Shown: positions 33,556-41,276 of the stretch, in pieces | How the letters are laid out: each line of letters opens with the position of its first letter | How positions within the stretch are numbered: position 1 is the stretch's first letter | Assembly: GCA_965261725.1 (NCBI GenBank) | Contig: CBDHDU010000034.1 | Location: 124,001-188,000, forward strand | Source: CANDOC01 sp965261725 | Lineage (GTDB): Bacteria; Pseudomonadota; Gammaproteobacteria; Pseudomonadales; Endozoicomonadaceae | Length of the DNA stretch: 64,000 nucleotides | Direction: 5' to 3' | The notes under the pieces: model-generated | Told to the model about the DNA's origin: nothing | The model's database searches: none | The model's input: the letters and a program-made list of their open reading frames with translations, nothing else | Position numbers and translations under genes: made by a program

Positions 33556-33777
33556 GTGTTACAAACCTATAAAGCCGTTGTCGACCACAAGGGCGATCTG
33601 CAACTACCGGAAAACTTGATTTTACCTTCAGGGTCACAGGTGTTGATCACTATCCTCGACAAGCCCGTGCCTGTACCTGCTAATGATGAAGCACTTCTCA
33701 GTGAGCAGGCACTGGCTGAGGACTGGAATAAACCGGAGGAAGACGAAGCATGGGAATTCTTGCAGCCGGAACAATAG
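33556..33777 (+). CDS. Antitoxin partner of a MazF/PemK-type toxin
   Basis: A 73-residue protein starting GTG/ATG-like at 33556. The first half (YKAVVDHKGDLQLPENLILP SGSQVLITIL) looks like a small AbrB/MazE-like or DUF104-like swapped-hairpin DNA-binding domain. The second half is acidic (LAEDWNKPEEDEAWEFLQPE), as expected for a toxin-binding tail. The toxin gene overlaps its end by 28 bases. Family assignment is by context and layout more than by motif. Confidence 0.7.
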   Translation: MLQTYKAVVDHKGDLQLPENLILPSGSQVLITILDKPVPVPANDEALLSEQALAEDWNKPEEDEAWEFLQPEQ

Positions 33778-34079
33778 TCACTATTGATTTTCCGTTTTCT
33801 GATCTTTCAACCACTAAGCGCAGGCCTGCTCTTGTAATGGCTCAGGTTAATAAAGGTGACGTTATTCTATGCCAAATCACCAGCAAACCTTACTCAGACT
33901 CCGCTTCCGTTCTAATTACCCTTGAAGATTTCAGTACTGGTCAGCTCAATAGAGAAAGCTTTGCCCGACCATACAAACTTTTTACGGCCCATAACAGCCT
34001 TATCCGTCAGAAAATCGCAACACTTAATAAACAAAAATTCACTGAAGTAACCGAAAGGCTGTTAGAGCTGTTCTCCTGA
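33750..34079 (+). CDS. MazF/PemK-family endoribonuclease toxin
   Basis: A 109-residue PemK-like toxin. GTIVTIDFPFSDLSTTKRRPALVMAQ at the start and DVILCQITSKPYSDSASVLIT form the typical beta-barrel with the RRP loop, and FARPYKLFTAHNSLIRQKIA follows. MazF-family proteins cut single-stranded mRNA at short sites. The upstream overlapping gene supplies the antitoxin. A scrap of RAYT sequence lies 16 bp beyond its stop. Confidence 0.85.
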   Translation: MGILAAGTIVTIDFPFSDLSTTKRRPALVMAQVNKGDVILCQITSKPYSDSASVLITLEDFSTGQLNRESFARPYKLFTAHNSLIRQKIATLNKQKFTEVTERLLELFS

Positions 34080-34094
34080 TATTACGGAGCAGCA

Positions 34095-34140
34095 GAGGCA
34101 GTTATTCTTGCATTCTACGAAAACCCGGCTCACTGTCTCT
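34095..34140 (-). pseudogene. RAYT C-terminal scrap
   Basis: The minus strand codes for TVSRVFVECKNN, matching the final residues STVSRACAQCKN of the RAYT protein at 35008. It marks another lost copy of the element directly downstream of the MazF gene. Confidence 0.6.
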
Positions 34141-34157
34141 ACAAAATGATGGAATGA

Positions 34158-34338
34158 TGCACGATACAAGAACCGACCCCGGTTTCTCCTGCTTTAAAAC
34201 CTTTGTTAGAAAGACTGAGCGAGCAGGGTTACCGCTATTCGTCACTTCTCATCGATCAAGTACTTGAAATGGCAAATGAACAGAAATGAAACATTGAATC
34301 TTGTTCAATGCACGATGCAAGAACTGACCCCGGAGTTC
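34158..34338 (+). repeat. Dispersed motif copies bracketing a DUF3368 toxin C-terminal fragment
   Basis: Motif copies start at 34158 (TGCACGATACAAGAACCGAC) and 34309 (TGCACGATGCAAGAACTGAC). Between them 34191-34289 codes for ALKPLLERLSEQGYRYSSLL then IDQVLEMANEQK and a stop, a paralogous end of the DUF3368 toxin at 30981. No intact gene is present here. Confidence 0.75.
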
Positions 34339-34421
34339 TGGACTAAAATAAATCAATTTTTGGTGGAAAAAATAAATACAAGCAATAAACGTGACACCGA
34401 ATCAAAAGGAGATCATTACCT

Positions 34422-34994
34422 GTGGCTACGGCTGAACCACTCACACTGTTAGAACCCCATGCCTATCTCGCGATGGAGCAGCAATCCGATATAAAGCACG
34501 AATATGTTAACGGCCTGATAATAGCAATGGCGGGGGCCAGTCGTCGGCACAACCTGATCACTCTGGCGCTGGCATCGAAACTCCGCAGCCATTTACGGGG
34601 CACGGGGTGCCAGACCTTTGCCAGCGATATGAAAGTCAATGCCAGTCACAAAAGCAATAATGTCTTCTACTATCCGGACGTCATGGTAAGCTGCAACCGG
34701 CAAAATACAGATAACTACGTTGAAAATCATCCTCAAATCATTATAGAAGTACTGTCGCCATCGACCGAAGCGAGGGATCGGATGGAAAAACTCGCAGCCT
34801 ATACAGCTATTCCCAGCCTGAAGGAGTACATTTTAGTGCATCAGGACAAAATTGCGGTTGACTTATACCAAAATACAGATGCTGGCTGGGAGGTTATCCG
34901 GTTAACCCATGAACAGGAAGTTGCTCATCTAGTCTCCATAGACCTCTCCATTACCTTACAGGAGATCTATGAAGATGTGGTTGGTGTGTTGTGA
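34422..34994 (+). CDS. Uma2-family (DUF820) putative endonuclease
   Basis: A 190-residue protein of the Uma2/DUF820 family, a PD-(D/E)xK nuclease-like fold common in cyanobacteria and mobile regions. Features: MEQQSDIKHEYVNGLIIAMAG, YYPDVMVSCNRQ (D), IIIEVLSPSTEARDRMEKLA (ExxS...K), and YILVHQDKIAVDLYQ. It starts at GTG 34422 preceded by AAAGGAGAT, a strong ribosome site. The biological role is unknown. It lies between fragments of toxin genes and the RAYT element. Confidence 0.85.
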   Translation: MATAEPLTLLEPHAYLAMEQQSDIKHEYVNGLIIAMAGASRRHNLITLALASKLRSHLRGTGCQTFASDMKVNASHKSNNVFYYPDVMVSCNRQNTDNYVENHPQIIIEVLSPSTEARDRMEKLAAYTAIPSLKEYILVHQDKIAVDLYQNTDAGWEVIRLTHEQEVAHLVSIDLSITLQEIYEDVVGVL

Positions 34995-35007
34995 TTCCAA
35001 AGCAAAG

Positions 35008-35352
35008 TCAATTCTTGCATTGTGCACAGGCTCGACTCACTGTTGAATAATGAACACCAAAATAGTTTGCTATATCCGCCATGGAATATCCACCTGACCG
35101 ATAAGCTGCTGCCATAGCCTGCTTGCAGCCAGATTTGCGACCAGAATAGTGGGCTTCGTAAAACTCCAAACTCTTACACATTGGCCGGGCTTGCTTATAT
35201 GGCACCTCATTCAAATCAATCCGCTGCTCTTTAATTCGTTGTTTCTGCTCCCTGACAAAACGCTCACCCCCCAGAAATATCTGGTGACTGAGATTTTTCC
35301 ATATATCAACACCATAACCAGACGCAACGAAATACCAGTAATTCCCGAGCAC
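35008..35352 (-). pseudogene. C-terminal part of the IS-interrupted RAYT transposase
   Basis: From 35335 downward the frame codes for FVASGYGVDIWKNLSHQIFL and ends in a helix-turn-helix (YSMADIANYFGVHYSTVSR). It is the direct continuation of the N-terminal part at 36953-37476 once the 1608-bp IS and one 9-bp duplication are removed. The TGA overlaps an inverted copy of the dispersed motif (35008-35026), taken as the left end of the RAYT element. Confidence 0.9.
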
Positions 35353-36943
35353 TTGATTAAAACCAGTGATACCAAGGGATAGCGGTAGTTCTGATATTCC
35401 CTAAATCGCAGACTTTGAGGTACAGTATGCAGACTATACATCTACAGTCGTATTCTCTGTGTCTTCAACAAAAAAACAACAAAAAGCGCTGGCTGAAAAA
35501 CTAATCAGCGTCGTCTCCAAAGAAGCTGCCAAGGTTCCAGATTTTAGGCCGGTGAACAACCATGACAAGATCGCACTGCATGATGCCATCATGTGTGGCC
35601 TGGCGGTCATGCACCTTAAATATCCGTCGTTGCTGAAATTTGATCAGGACTGCGTACAGAATACAGATAAAATTCACAACCTGAAATCACTCTACAATGT
35701 CAATAGAGTGCCGAGTGATTCTCGCCTCGCTGAGCTGCTTGACCCGATCGAAACTCGGTATTTGCGGAAATTTTTCACGGCGTTATTCGCCTATGTTCAG
35801 CGCTCCGGGCGGCTCAGGCAGTTTGAGTACTTTGAGGAAGGCTATCTTGCGCCTATTGATGGGACGGGGCATTTTTCTTCGGGAAAAATTGATTGTCCAG
35901 AGTGCTGTGTGAAAAAGCCAGACAGCAAGAATCCCCAGTATTATCACCAACTATTGGGCTGCTGTCTGGTTAAGCCGGGCAAGAAAGAAGTGCTGCCTTT
36001 AATGCCGGAACCCATTATTCAACAAGTCGATGCTTCAAAAAACGACTGTGAAAAAACAGCACTCGAAAGGCTCCTGTCGAATATTGCCAGAGAACATCCA
36101 CACCTTAAGTTGGTACTGAATTTTGACGACTTGTACTCCGATGGTCCCACGATCAAATTGGGTGAAATCCTACGACTACAGCTTCATTATGGTCGCGAAA
36201 GACACCAGCCATGTGTCGCTTTATGAGGCCGTCGATGAGATGGACATCGCCGGTAAGGTCACACGTTATGAATTCACCGATGAAGACGGCTACCGGCATT
36301 GGTTCCGGTTCATCAATGGCGTTCCCATCAACAAATCCCATCAGGATATTCTGGTCAACTACCTTGAGTACGTGGAAATCAGCCCCAATGACAAGAAGTA
36401 CACCAATACCTGGGTGACTGATATTGAAATCACCAAAGAAAGCGTGGCAAAAATCATGCGAGGAGGACGCGCTAAGTGGAAAATAGAGAATGAGACGTTT
36501 AACACACTGAAAACACAAGGCTACAACCTGGAACACAACTACGGGCACGGTAAAATGCACCTGGCGACTAACTTCGCCAGCCTGACGTTTACCGCCTTCC
36601 TTATTGACCAAATCGAGCAGCTTGCCTGCCCTCTTTTTCAAAAAGCGTTATCAGCATCGAAATCAAAGAAAGCGCTTTGGCACGCTATCAGGGGCTTGTT
36701 CGACTGGTTCTTCATTGATTCATGGACAGAGTTTCTTACGGCGATCGCAAGGGGAAAAAGTGTCAGCCTCAAAAGCCTGGAGCTTGATACCACATAGAGG
36801 CTGAGTAGCCTTGTGTTTCAGTGTTTGATATGTAGAGAAATTGACTGCTCTGCGACGGTGGAGAAGGCTTCTTCGTCTCCAACTAATTCTATTGGCCACT
36901 CCGAAGTATAATTAGTTTGTCGTTTAATGTTCGGGAATTGCTG
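35336..36943 (+). mobile_element. 1608-bp IS element inserted in the RAYT gene (9-bp target duplication)
   Basis: The left end reads CAGTAATTCCCGAGCACTTG. The complement of the right end reads CAGCAATTCCCGAACATTAA. They match at about 16 of 20 positions, so these are terminal inverted repeats. Perfect 9-bp direct repeats ACGAAATAC flank it (35327-35335 and 36944-36952). The DDE transposase inside, the WKIENETFNTLK signature and the 9-bp duplication fit the IS4-like superfamily; the exact family is not assigned. Confidence 0.93.
35459..36797 (+). pseudogene. Frameshifted DDE transposase of the IS
   Basis: Two frames overlap. The first (35459-36226) gives SSTKKQQKALAEKLISVVSK to LVLNFDDLYSDGPTIKLG. 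The second continues from about 36165 with YDYSFIMVAKDTSHVSLYEA to the stop at 36797. A single-base loss near 36160-36170 joins them (TIKL-L-KSYDYSF expected). Catalytic residues: D in LAPIDGTGHFSS, D in NFDDLYSDGP, and E in GRAKWKIENETFNTLKTQGY. It is probably inactive unless a programmed shift is used, and no slippery run is seen there. Confidence 0.85.
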
Positions 36944-37476
36944 ACGAAATACATAAATCTCTCGCACGCTGATTGCCGGTTCTGGCCAAACAGTAGTAAT
37001 GTTGGGTCAATAGCCAGCCATGCGGGCGACTTTACTCGCCCCAGAGTATACAGATAGCTGCTCCAGGGCCAATCTTCAGGGTGGCCAACCATCCCAGCTC
37101 TTACGGGATTCAGAACAATATAACGATTCAGCTCCAGCAAATATGAAGACTTATCCACCAGTATGCTCTTATAACGCCCTTGAAAAAGATGCCCAACCCG
37201 GCCATAGCGACGATTGAACCGAACCGTATAAACACCATTAAGCTGTCGCATACCTGCCGATAAATTTGCATCAGGTGTTTCAAGTAACAGATGGTAATGA
37301 TTGGTCATCTGGCACCAGGAATGGATAACCCAGTTAAATCGTTCGCACACCTCATCAAGCACTTCAAGAAACAGCTCGAAATCAGCCTCTTCGAGAAATA
37401 TAGGCTTACGCTCATTTCCCCGGGAAGTGATGTGATATAAAGCACCTGCGTATTCTAAACGTAGCGGTCGGCTCAT
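36889..37476 (-). pseudogene. N-terminal part of RAYT (REP-associated tyrosine) transposase, interrupted by the IS
   Basis: From ATG 37476: MSRPLRLEYAGALYHITSRG, then HSWCQMTNHYHLLLET with the HUH motif HYHLL, and the catalytic-tyrosine helix VDKSSYLLELNRYIVLNPVR. These mark a Y1 IS200-like RAYT enzyme. Genuine sequence stops at ERFMYFV (36953); beyond it the frame reads 19 codons into the IS. The C-terminal part is at 35008-35335. Remnants of further copies at 33299 and 34095 show that this element spread in the island. Confidence 0.9.
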
Positions 37477-37530
37477 GATAAAAAACCAAACCCTTTTAAT
37501 GAACTGAGTCACTAAAGGTAGTTGGCTTTA

Positions 37531-37606
37531 TGCACGATGCAAGAACTGACCCCGGTTTCTTCTGACCCCGGTTTCTTAGCGGTTTCTTAGAACTGACCCC
37601 GGTTTC
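37531..37606 (+). repeat. RAYT element right end: TGCACGATGCAAGAACTGACCCCGG motif, partly tandem
   Basis: A complete motif copy starts at 37531. CTGACCCCGGTTTCTT is then repeated, with variants, three times before the MNT gene fragment. The same motif occurs at 32397, 32495, 33421, 34158 and 34309, and inverted at 35008 and 45551. Confidence 0.8.
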
Positions 37607-37609
37607 TTG

Positions 37610-37813
37610 TTAACGTGCTTGCCAGCGCTTGAGCAACTTCCCATAGTTAACTTCAGGCGCGATGCCATCCAGCAGAATGCCCAGATCATAATCACTGCTC
37701 CCGGTCGCATGACCGGTTGCATGGCTGCCATACAGAATAATGCCTTGCAGAGAATCGTTAAATTCAGTGCTTAGCTTTTCAGTGATTAAGGACTTGATCA
37801 CCTTGGTTAGCAT
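37610..37813 (-). pseudogene. Truncated, frameshifted copy of the MNT antitoxin gene
   Basis: The protein SLITEKLSTEFNDSLQGIIL then YGSHATGHATGSSDYDLGIL is nearly identical to the MNT protein at 16405-16812. A base is lost just after APEV, and the copy ends abruptly at the dispersed motif. The N-terminal residues differ from the other copy (LTKVI in place of LTRET). Confidence 0.85.
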
Positions 37814-37887
37814 AAGAGCATGAAGGCCTGCATGGCTGAGAATTATAAATTATACCTTAACCTTTATGCAGTCCGCAGTCTCCGGGC

Positions 37888-38904
37888 TTAAATATAAAAA
37901 AAGCCGAAAGCAGCTTTCTGCAATCGGCTTTTTAAGTTACAGACTTGAAGGATCAGGCAGCCCCAGTCAACCAGTCCTACAACGTTGCCTTCATCATCAG
38001 TGGCAATCAGGCACTTGATATGGGCGTCACGCATTACAGATTCTGCGTCCGCAACTTTGACTTCTTGAGAAATACAAACAGGGTCAGTCGTCATCAGATC
38101 ACTGGCTCTTAAGCCTGCTACATTATCATGGTCAATCAGAAATCTTCTCAGGTCACCATCGCTGATAACACCGACAAGTTCTTTTTTCTCATCCTGTACC
38201 AATGCAATACCGTAACGGCATTCGGTCATGGTGAGAACAACATTAGTAATATCGCTATCAAGTGATACGAAAGGCAGGCGTTCCTTCTGCATAACATTTT
38301 TAACGCGTGTCAGCAGACGACGACCAAGACTCCCTCCCGGATGGAAACGGGCAAAATCCTGAGGCTGGAAATCCCGTGCCTTGATCAGCGCAACGGCCAA
38401 GGCATCACCAATCGCCAGAGTGACTGTCGTGGATGTAGTTGGAGCCAGATTGTTAGGGCATACTTCCTGCTCAACTCCAGCATTCAAAACGACATCTGCA
38501 TTATTTGCCAGCGTTGAATTCATGCCACCGGTGATGGCAATAATCTTGGTACCAAAGCTTTTCAGAGACGGAATCAGCTTCAGGACTTCATCAGTTTCGC
38601 CGCTATAAGAGATCAGCACAATAACATCAGCTTTTTCATCAAAGCGCACCATACCCAGGTCGCCGTGGAAAGCTTCACCGGGGTGCATGAAAAAGCTGAT
38701 GGTACCGGTGGAAGCCAGTGTGGCAGCAATCTTTTTACCAATCAGGCCAGACTTGCCCATGCCGGAAATAATGACACGGCCTTTACACGCCAGAATTGTG
38801 TTAACAGCTTGTTCAAAAGATTCATCAACACGTTCACTCAGCGTCATTAAGGCTTGACCCTGTTCACGCAGGGCATTCGTCATAATCTGACGGGTATCAG
38901 TCAT
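37888..38904 (-). CDS. kpsF: Arabinose-5-phosphate isomerase KpsF/KdsD
   Basis: Converts ribulose-5-phosphate to arabinose-5-phosphate, the first step of Kdo synthesis. The SIS domain shows IISGMGKSGLIGKKIAATLA (about 45-64), HPGEAFHGDLGMV and ISYSGETDEVLKLIPSL. Two CBS domains follow (LPFVSLDSDITNVVLTM; DLMTTDPVCISQEV). The last 20 residues after NVVGLVDW are not family-like and are read through the operon terminator. A +1 reading of the same bases gives LTGAA and a stop at 37953-37955, so a small deletion near VGLV is likely. The enzyme core is complete. Confidence 0.93.
   Translation of the reverse strand: MTDTRQIMTNALREQGQALMTLSERVDESFEQAVNTILACKGRVIISGMGKSGLIGKKIAATLASTGTISFFMHPGEAFHGDLGMVRFDEKADVIVLISYSGETDEVLKLIPSLKSFGTKIIAITGGMNSTLANNADVVLNAGVEQEVCPNNLAPTTSTTVTLAIGDALAVALIKARDFQPQDFARFHPGGSLGRRLLTRVKNVMQKERLPFVSLDSDITNVVLTMTECRYGIALVQDEKKELVGVISDGDLRRFLIDHDNVAGLRASDLMTTDPVCISQEVKVADAESVMRDAHIKCLIATDDEGNVVGLVDWGCLILQVCNLKSRLQKAAFGFFYI
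37896..37933 (-). terminator. Rho-independent terminator of the kdsA-kdsC-kdsB-kpsF block
   Basis: On the minus strand: AAAAAGCCGA...TCGGCTTTTTTT, a 10-bp outer stem with an inner CAG/CTG stem, then a T-run. It lies inside the annotated 3' end of kpsF, which argues that kpsF originally stopped upstream of it. Confidence 0.88.
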
Positions 38905-38952
38905 TGCTTGTTACTTCCTGATGTAATTTTGAAATAAATACTTTATTTGGAA

Positions 38953-39735
38953 TTAGTGAGACAGAATTGCTCTAACGCGTTCCAGATCTTCGGGTGTATC
39001 AACACCATGCCCGGGCTGCTCGGCAATGCTTTCAACATGAATGGCAAAGCCAAGCCATAAAGCGCGTAATTGTTCCAGAGATTCTTGCAGTTCAATATCC
39101 GCAGGTTGCGCTGATGCGATTTGCTTTAACGTACCGGATCGGTAAGCATACATACCGAGATGGCGCTCAGGTAAGGGCATTGCTAGCTGAATATTTTGAT
39201 TGTTATGCACATTATAGTTATCCCTGTCCCATGGGATAGGTGCTCTACTGAAGTACAACGCCATGCCCGCCTGATTGGTAACAACCTTGACAATATTCGA
39301 ATCAAACATATCGGTAGTTGTATCAATAGGTGTGGAAAAAGTAGCAATACCTGCCAGAGGATTAGCTGCCAGATTTTCACCTACCTTGCGTATCAGGTGT
39401 GCTGGCATAAGAGGCTCATCACCCTGCAGGTTGATAATGATTGCATCGTCTTGCCAGCCGCACTTTTCAGCGACTTCGGCAAGGCGGTCAGTTCCGGATG
39501 TGTGATCAGCCGCTGTCATAACGGCCAAAGCACCAAAGCTGTTGCACACATCAACAATACGCTGATCATCGGTAGCAACAACAATATCACCATCCGGGCT
39601 CAACCCGGTTTCAACCGCGCGCTCAAAAACATGCTGAATCATCGGCTTGCCAGCAATATCAAGCAGCGGCTTACCCGGCAGGCGGGATGAACCGAAACGC
39701 GCAGGAATTACAATTTTAAAAGAGTTTTGAGACAT
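38953..39735 (-). CDS. kdsB: 3-deoxy-manno-octulosonate cytidylyltransferase
   Basis: Activates Kdo to CMP-Kdo for KpsS/KpsC and for lipopolysaccharide core synthesis. A 260-residue protein with the start KIVIPARFGSSRLPGKPLLD, VATDDQRIVDVCNSFG, HTSGTDRLAEVAEKCGW, INLQGDEPLMP, YFSRAPIPWDRD and SLEQLRALWLGFAIHV. All are KdsB signatures. It lies between kpsF (48 bp) and kdsC, from which it is separated by a heptamer array. Confidence 0.95.
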   Translation of the reverse strand: MSQNSFKIVIPARFGSSRLPGKPLLDIAGKPMIQHVFERAVETGLSPDGDIVVATDDQRIVDVCNSFGALAVMTAADHTSGTDRLAEVAEKCGWQDDAIIINLQGDEPLMPAHLIRKVGENLAANPLAGIATFSTPIDTTTDMFDSNIVKVVTNQAGMALYFSRAPIPWDRDNYNVHNNQNIQLAMPLPERHLGMYAYRSGTLKQIASAQPADIELQESLEQLRALWLGFAIHVESIAEQPGHGVDTPEDLERVRAILSH

Positions 39736-39820
39736 TTTCTTAAATAGATGCGGCCGGATATTGAATGATATCAGGCAGAAAATAACAAAAAGCTACCAAC
39801 TCCCAAACCACAATTCTGGT

Positions 39821-39861
39821 AGCTGATAGCTGATAGCTGATAGCTGATAGCTGATAGCTGA
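39821..39861. repeat. Heptamer tandem array (AGCTGAT)n between kdsC and kdsB
   Basis: About six copies of AGCTGAT end directly at the kdsC stop codon. A partly complementary AGCTACC lies about 30 bp to the left. Confidence 0.88.
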
Positions 39862-40440
39862 TTACTGAACGACAGCTTTAGTCGGAGAAACCAGTACCCG
39901 GTAAGCTTCGGCAAGATCCTGACGAGAGCCAATCAGCAGATCAGCCACTTCCCGTACAACCCCGTGTCCGCCCTTAGCGGTAGTGACATGATGCACCATA
40001 TCTTTGACAAGTGAATAGCCATCGGCGGGTGCAATTGCTAACCCGACCTGTTCCATCACCGGTAAATCAAGCACATCATCACCGACATAAGCTGCCATTG
40101 AATCATCAATATTCAGACGCGATTTCAGTTCAGAGAATGCCTGAGCTTTGTCATGACAGCCCGGGTAGAAATGCTTAACCTTTAAATCCTTCATTCGCCG
40201 AGCCAAAGGCGCTGAATCCTTCGCTGTAATAACAGCAACGGCAACACCGTTATCTTCAAGCAGCCGGAAACCAACACCATCCTTGGCATTAAATGGTTTG
40301 ATCAGCTCGCCATGCTCACCAATGTAAAGGGTGCCATCTGTCAACACACCATCGATGTCAAAAATAACCAGCTTGATGGAAGCCAAAGTTTGTTGAGATA
40401 AAGCTTGTTGAGACAAAGCCTGTTGAGATAAAGCGGTCAT
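39862..40440 (-). CDS. kdsC: 3-deoxy-manno-octulosonate-8-phosphate phosphatase
   Basis: A HAD-family phosphatase that releases Kdo from Kdo-8-phosphate. Motifs: LVIFDIDGVLTDGTLYIG (D-x-D), VAVITAKDSAPLARR, HDKAQAF and VGDDVLDLPVMEQVGLA. The core matches the tetrameric KdsC subunit. The N-terminus is unusual: ALSQQ three times in a row, encoded by 15-bp direct repeats (40383-40440), which may be a recent expansion. An internal start is not obvious. It lies 4 bp after kdsA. Confidence 0.94.
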   Translation of the reverse strand: MTALSQQALSQQALSQQTLASIKLVIFDIDGVLTDGTLYIGEHGELIKPFNAKDGVGFRLLEDNGVAVAVITAKDSAPLARRMKDLKVKHFYPGCHDKAQAFSELKSRLNIDDSMAAYVGDDVLDLPVMEQVGLAIAPADGYSLVKDMVHHVTTAKGGHGVVREVADLLIGSRQDLAEAYRVLVSPTKAVVQ

Positions 40441-40444
40441 CTAA

Positions 40445-41275
40445 TTATTCAATATCCAGTGCAGGGAAAGATTTTACCAGATCATCAATAGCTTTCATTT
40501 GAGCGAGGAATGGCTCCAGCTTATCCAGAGGCAGAGCACTTGGGCCATCGCAACGCGCTTCGGCAGGGTTTGGATGCGCTTCCAGGAACAGGCCGGCAAT
40601 GCCAGTAGCCATACCTGCACGCGCCAGCTGTGCAACTTGTGAACGACGACCGCTGGATGCTGCGCCCAGAGGATCACGACATTGCAGCGCGTGGGTCACA
40701 TCAAAAATAATCGGGCAGTTGTCGCTAACTTTTTTCATGACATCAAAGCCCAGCATATCGACAACCAGATTGTCATAACCCATGCAGGTACCACGGTCAC
40801 ACAGCATAATCTGGACGTTACCCGCCTCACGGAACTTATCCACAATATTGCCGATCTGGTGAGGGCTCAGGAACTGGGGCTTTTTAACATTGATTGGCTT
40901 GCCTGTTTTAGCCAGGGCAACAACAAGATCAGTCTGGCGAGCAAGGAAAGCAGGCAGCTGCAGTACATCCGCGACTTCAGCAACGGGTTCAGCCTGCCAG
41001 GTTTCATGCACATCAGTGATGACGGGTACATTGAACTCTTTCTTGATCTCTTCAAAAATTCGCAGACCTTTTTCCATACCAGGGCCACGGTAGGAGTGGA
41101 TAGAAGAACGGTTTGCTTTGTCGAAGCTGGCTTTGAACACATATGGAATACCCAGCTTTTGGGTTACTTTCACATATTGTTCACAAGCTTTAAAAGCAAG
41201 TTCTTTGGATTCCAGTACATTTATTCCACCAAACAGGATAAATGGCGCATCGTTTTTGAGAGAGGAGTACAACAT
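40445..41275 (-). CDS. kdsA: 3-deoxy-8-phosphooctulonate synthase
   Basis: Condenses arabinose-5-phosphate with phosphoenolpyruvate to Kdo-8-phosphate. From the ATG at 41275 it has 276 residues (E. coli 284): FILFGGINVLESKELAFK, FKASFDKANRSSIHSYRGPG, VITDVHETWQAEPVAEVADV, KPINVKKPQFLSP, FDVTHALQCRDPLGAASSGR, and FLEAHPNPAEARCDGPSALP. The longer open frame to 41368 would overlap the preceding gene and is not needed. The start is one base after that gene's stop, so the two are translated together. Confidence 0.95.
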   Translation of the reverse strand: MLYSSLKNDAPFILFGGINVLESKELAFKACEQYVKVTQKLGIPYVFKASFDKANRSSIHSYRGPGMEKGLRIFEEIKKEFNVPVITDVHETWQAEPVAEVADVLQLPAFLARQTDLVVALAKTGKPINVKKPQFLSPHQIGNIVDKFREAGNVQIMLCDRGTCMGYDNLVVDMLGFDVMKKVSDNCPIIFDVTHALQCRDPLGAASSGRRSQVAQLARAGMATGIAGLFLEAHPNPAEARCDGPSALPLDKLEPFLAQMKAIDDLVKSFPALDIE

Positions 41276-41276
41276 A

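Noticed and set aside
36153..36641. 162-aa minus-strand frame inside the IS
   Set aside because: Antisense of the transposase; no start signal and no recognisable motif.
35459..36797. Two separate transposase genes (255 and 224 aa)
   Set aside because: The second is the continuation of the first after a one-base loss; the DDE residues are split between them and one pair of inverted ends encloses both.
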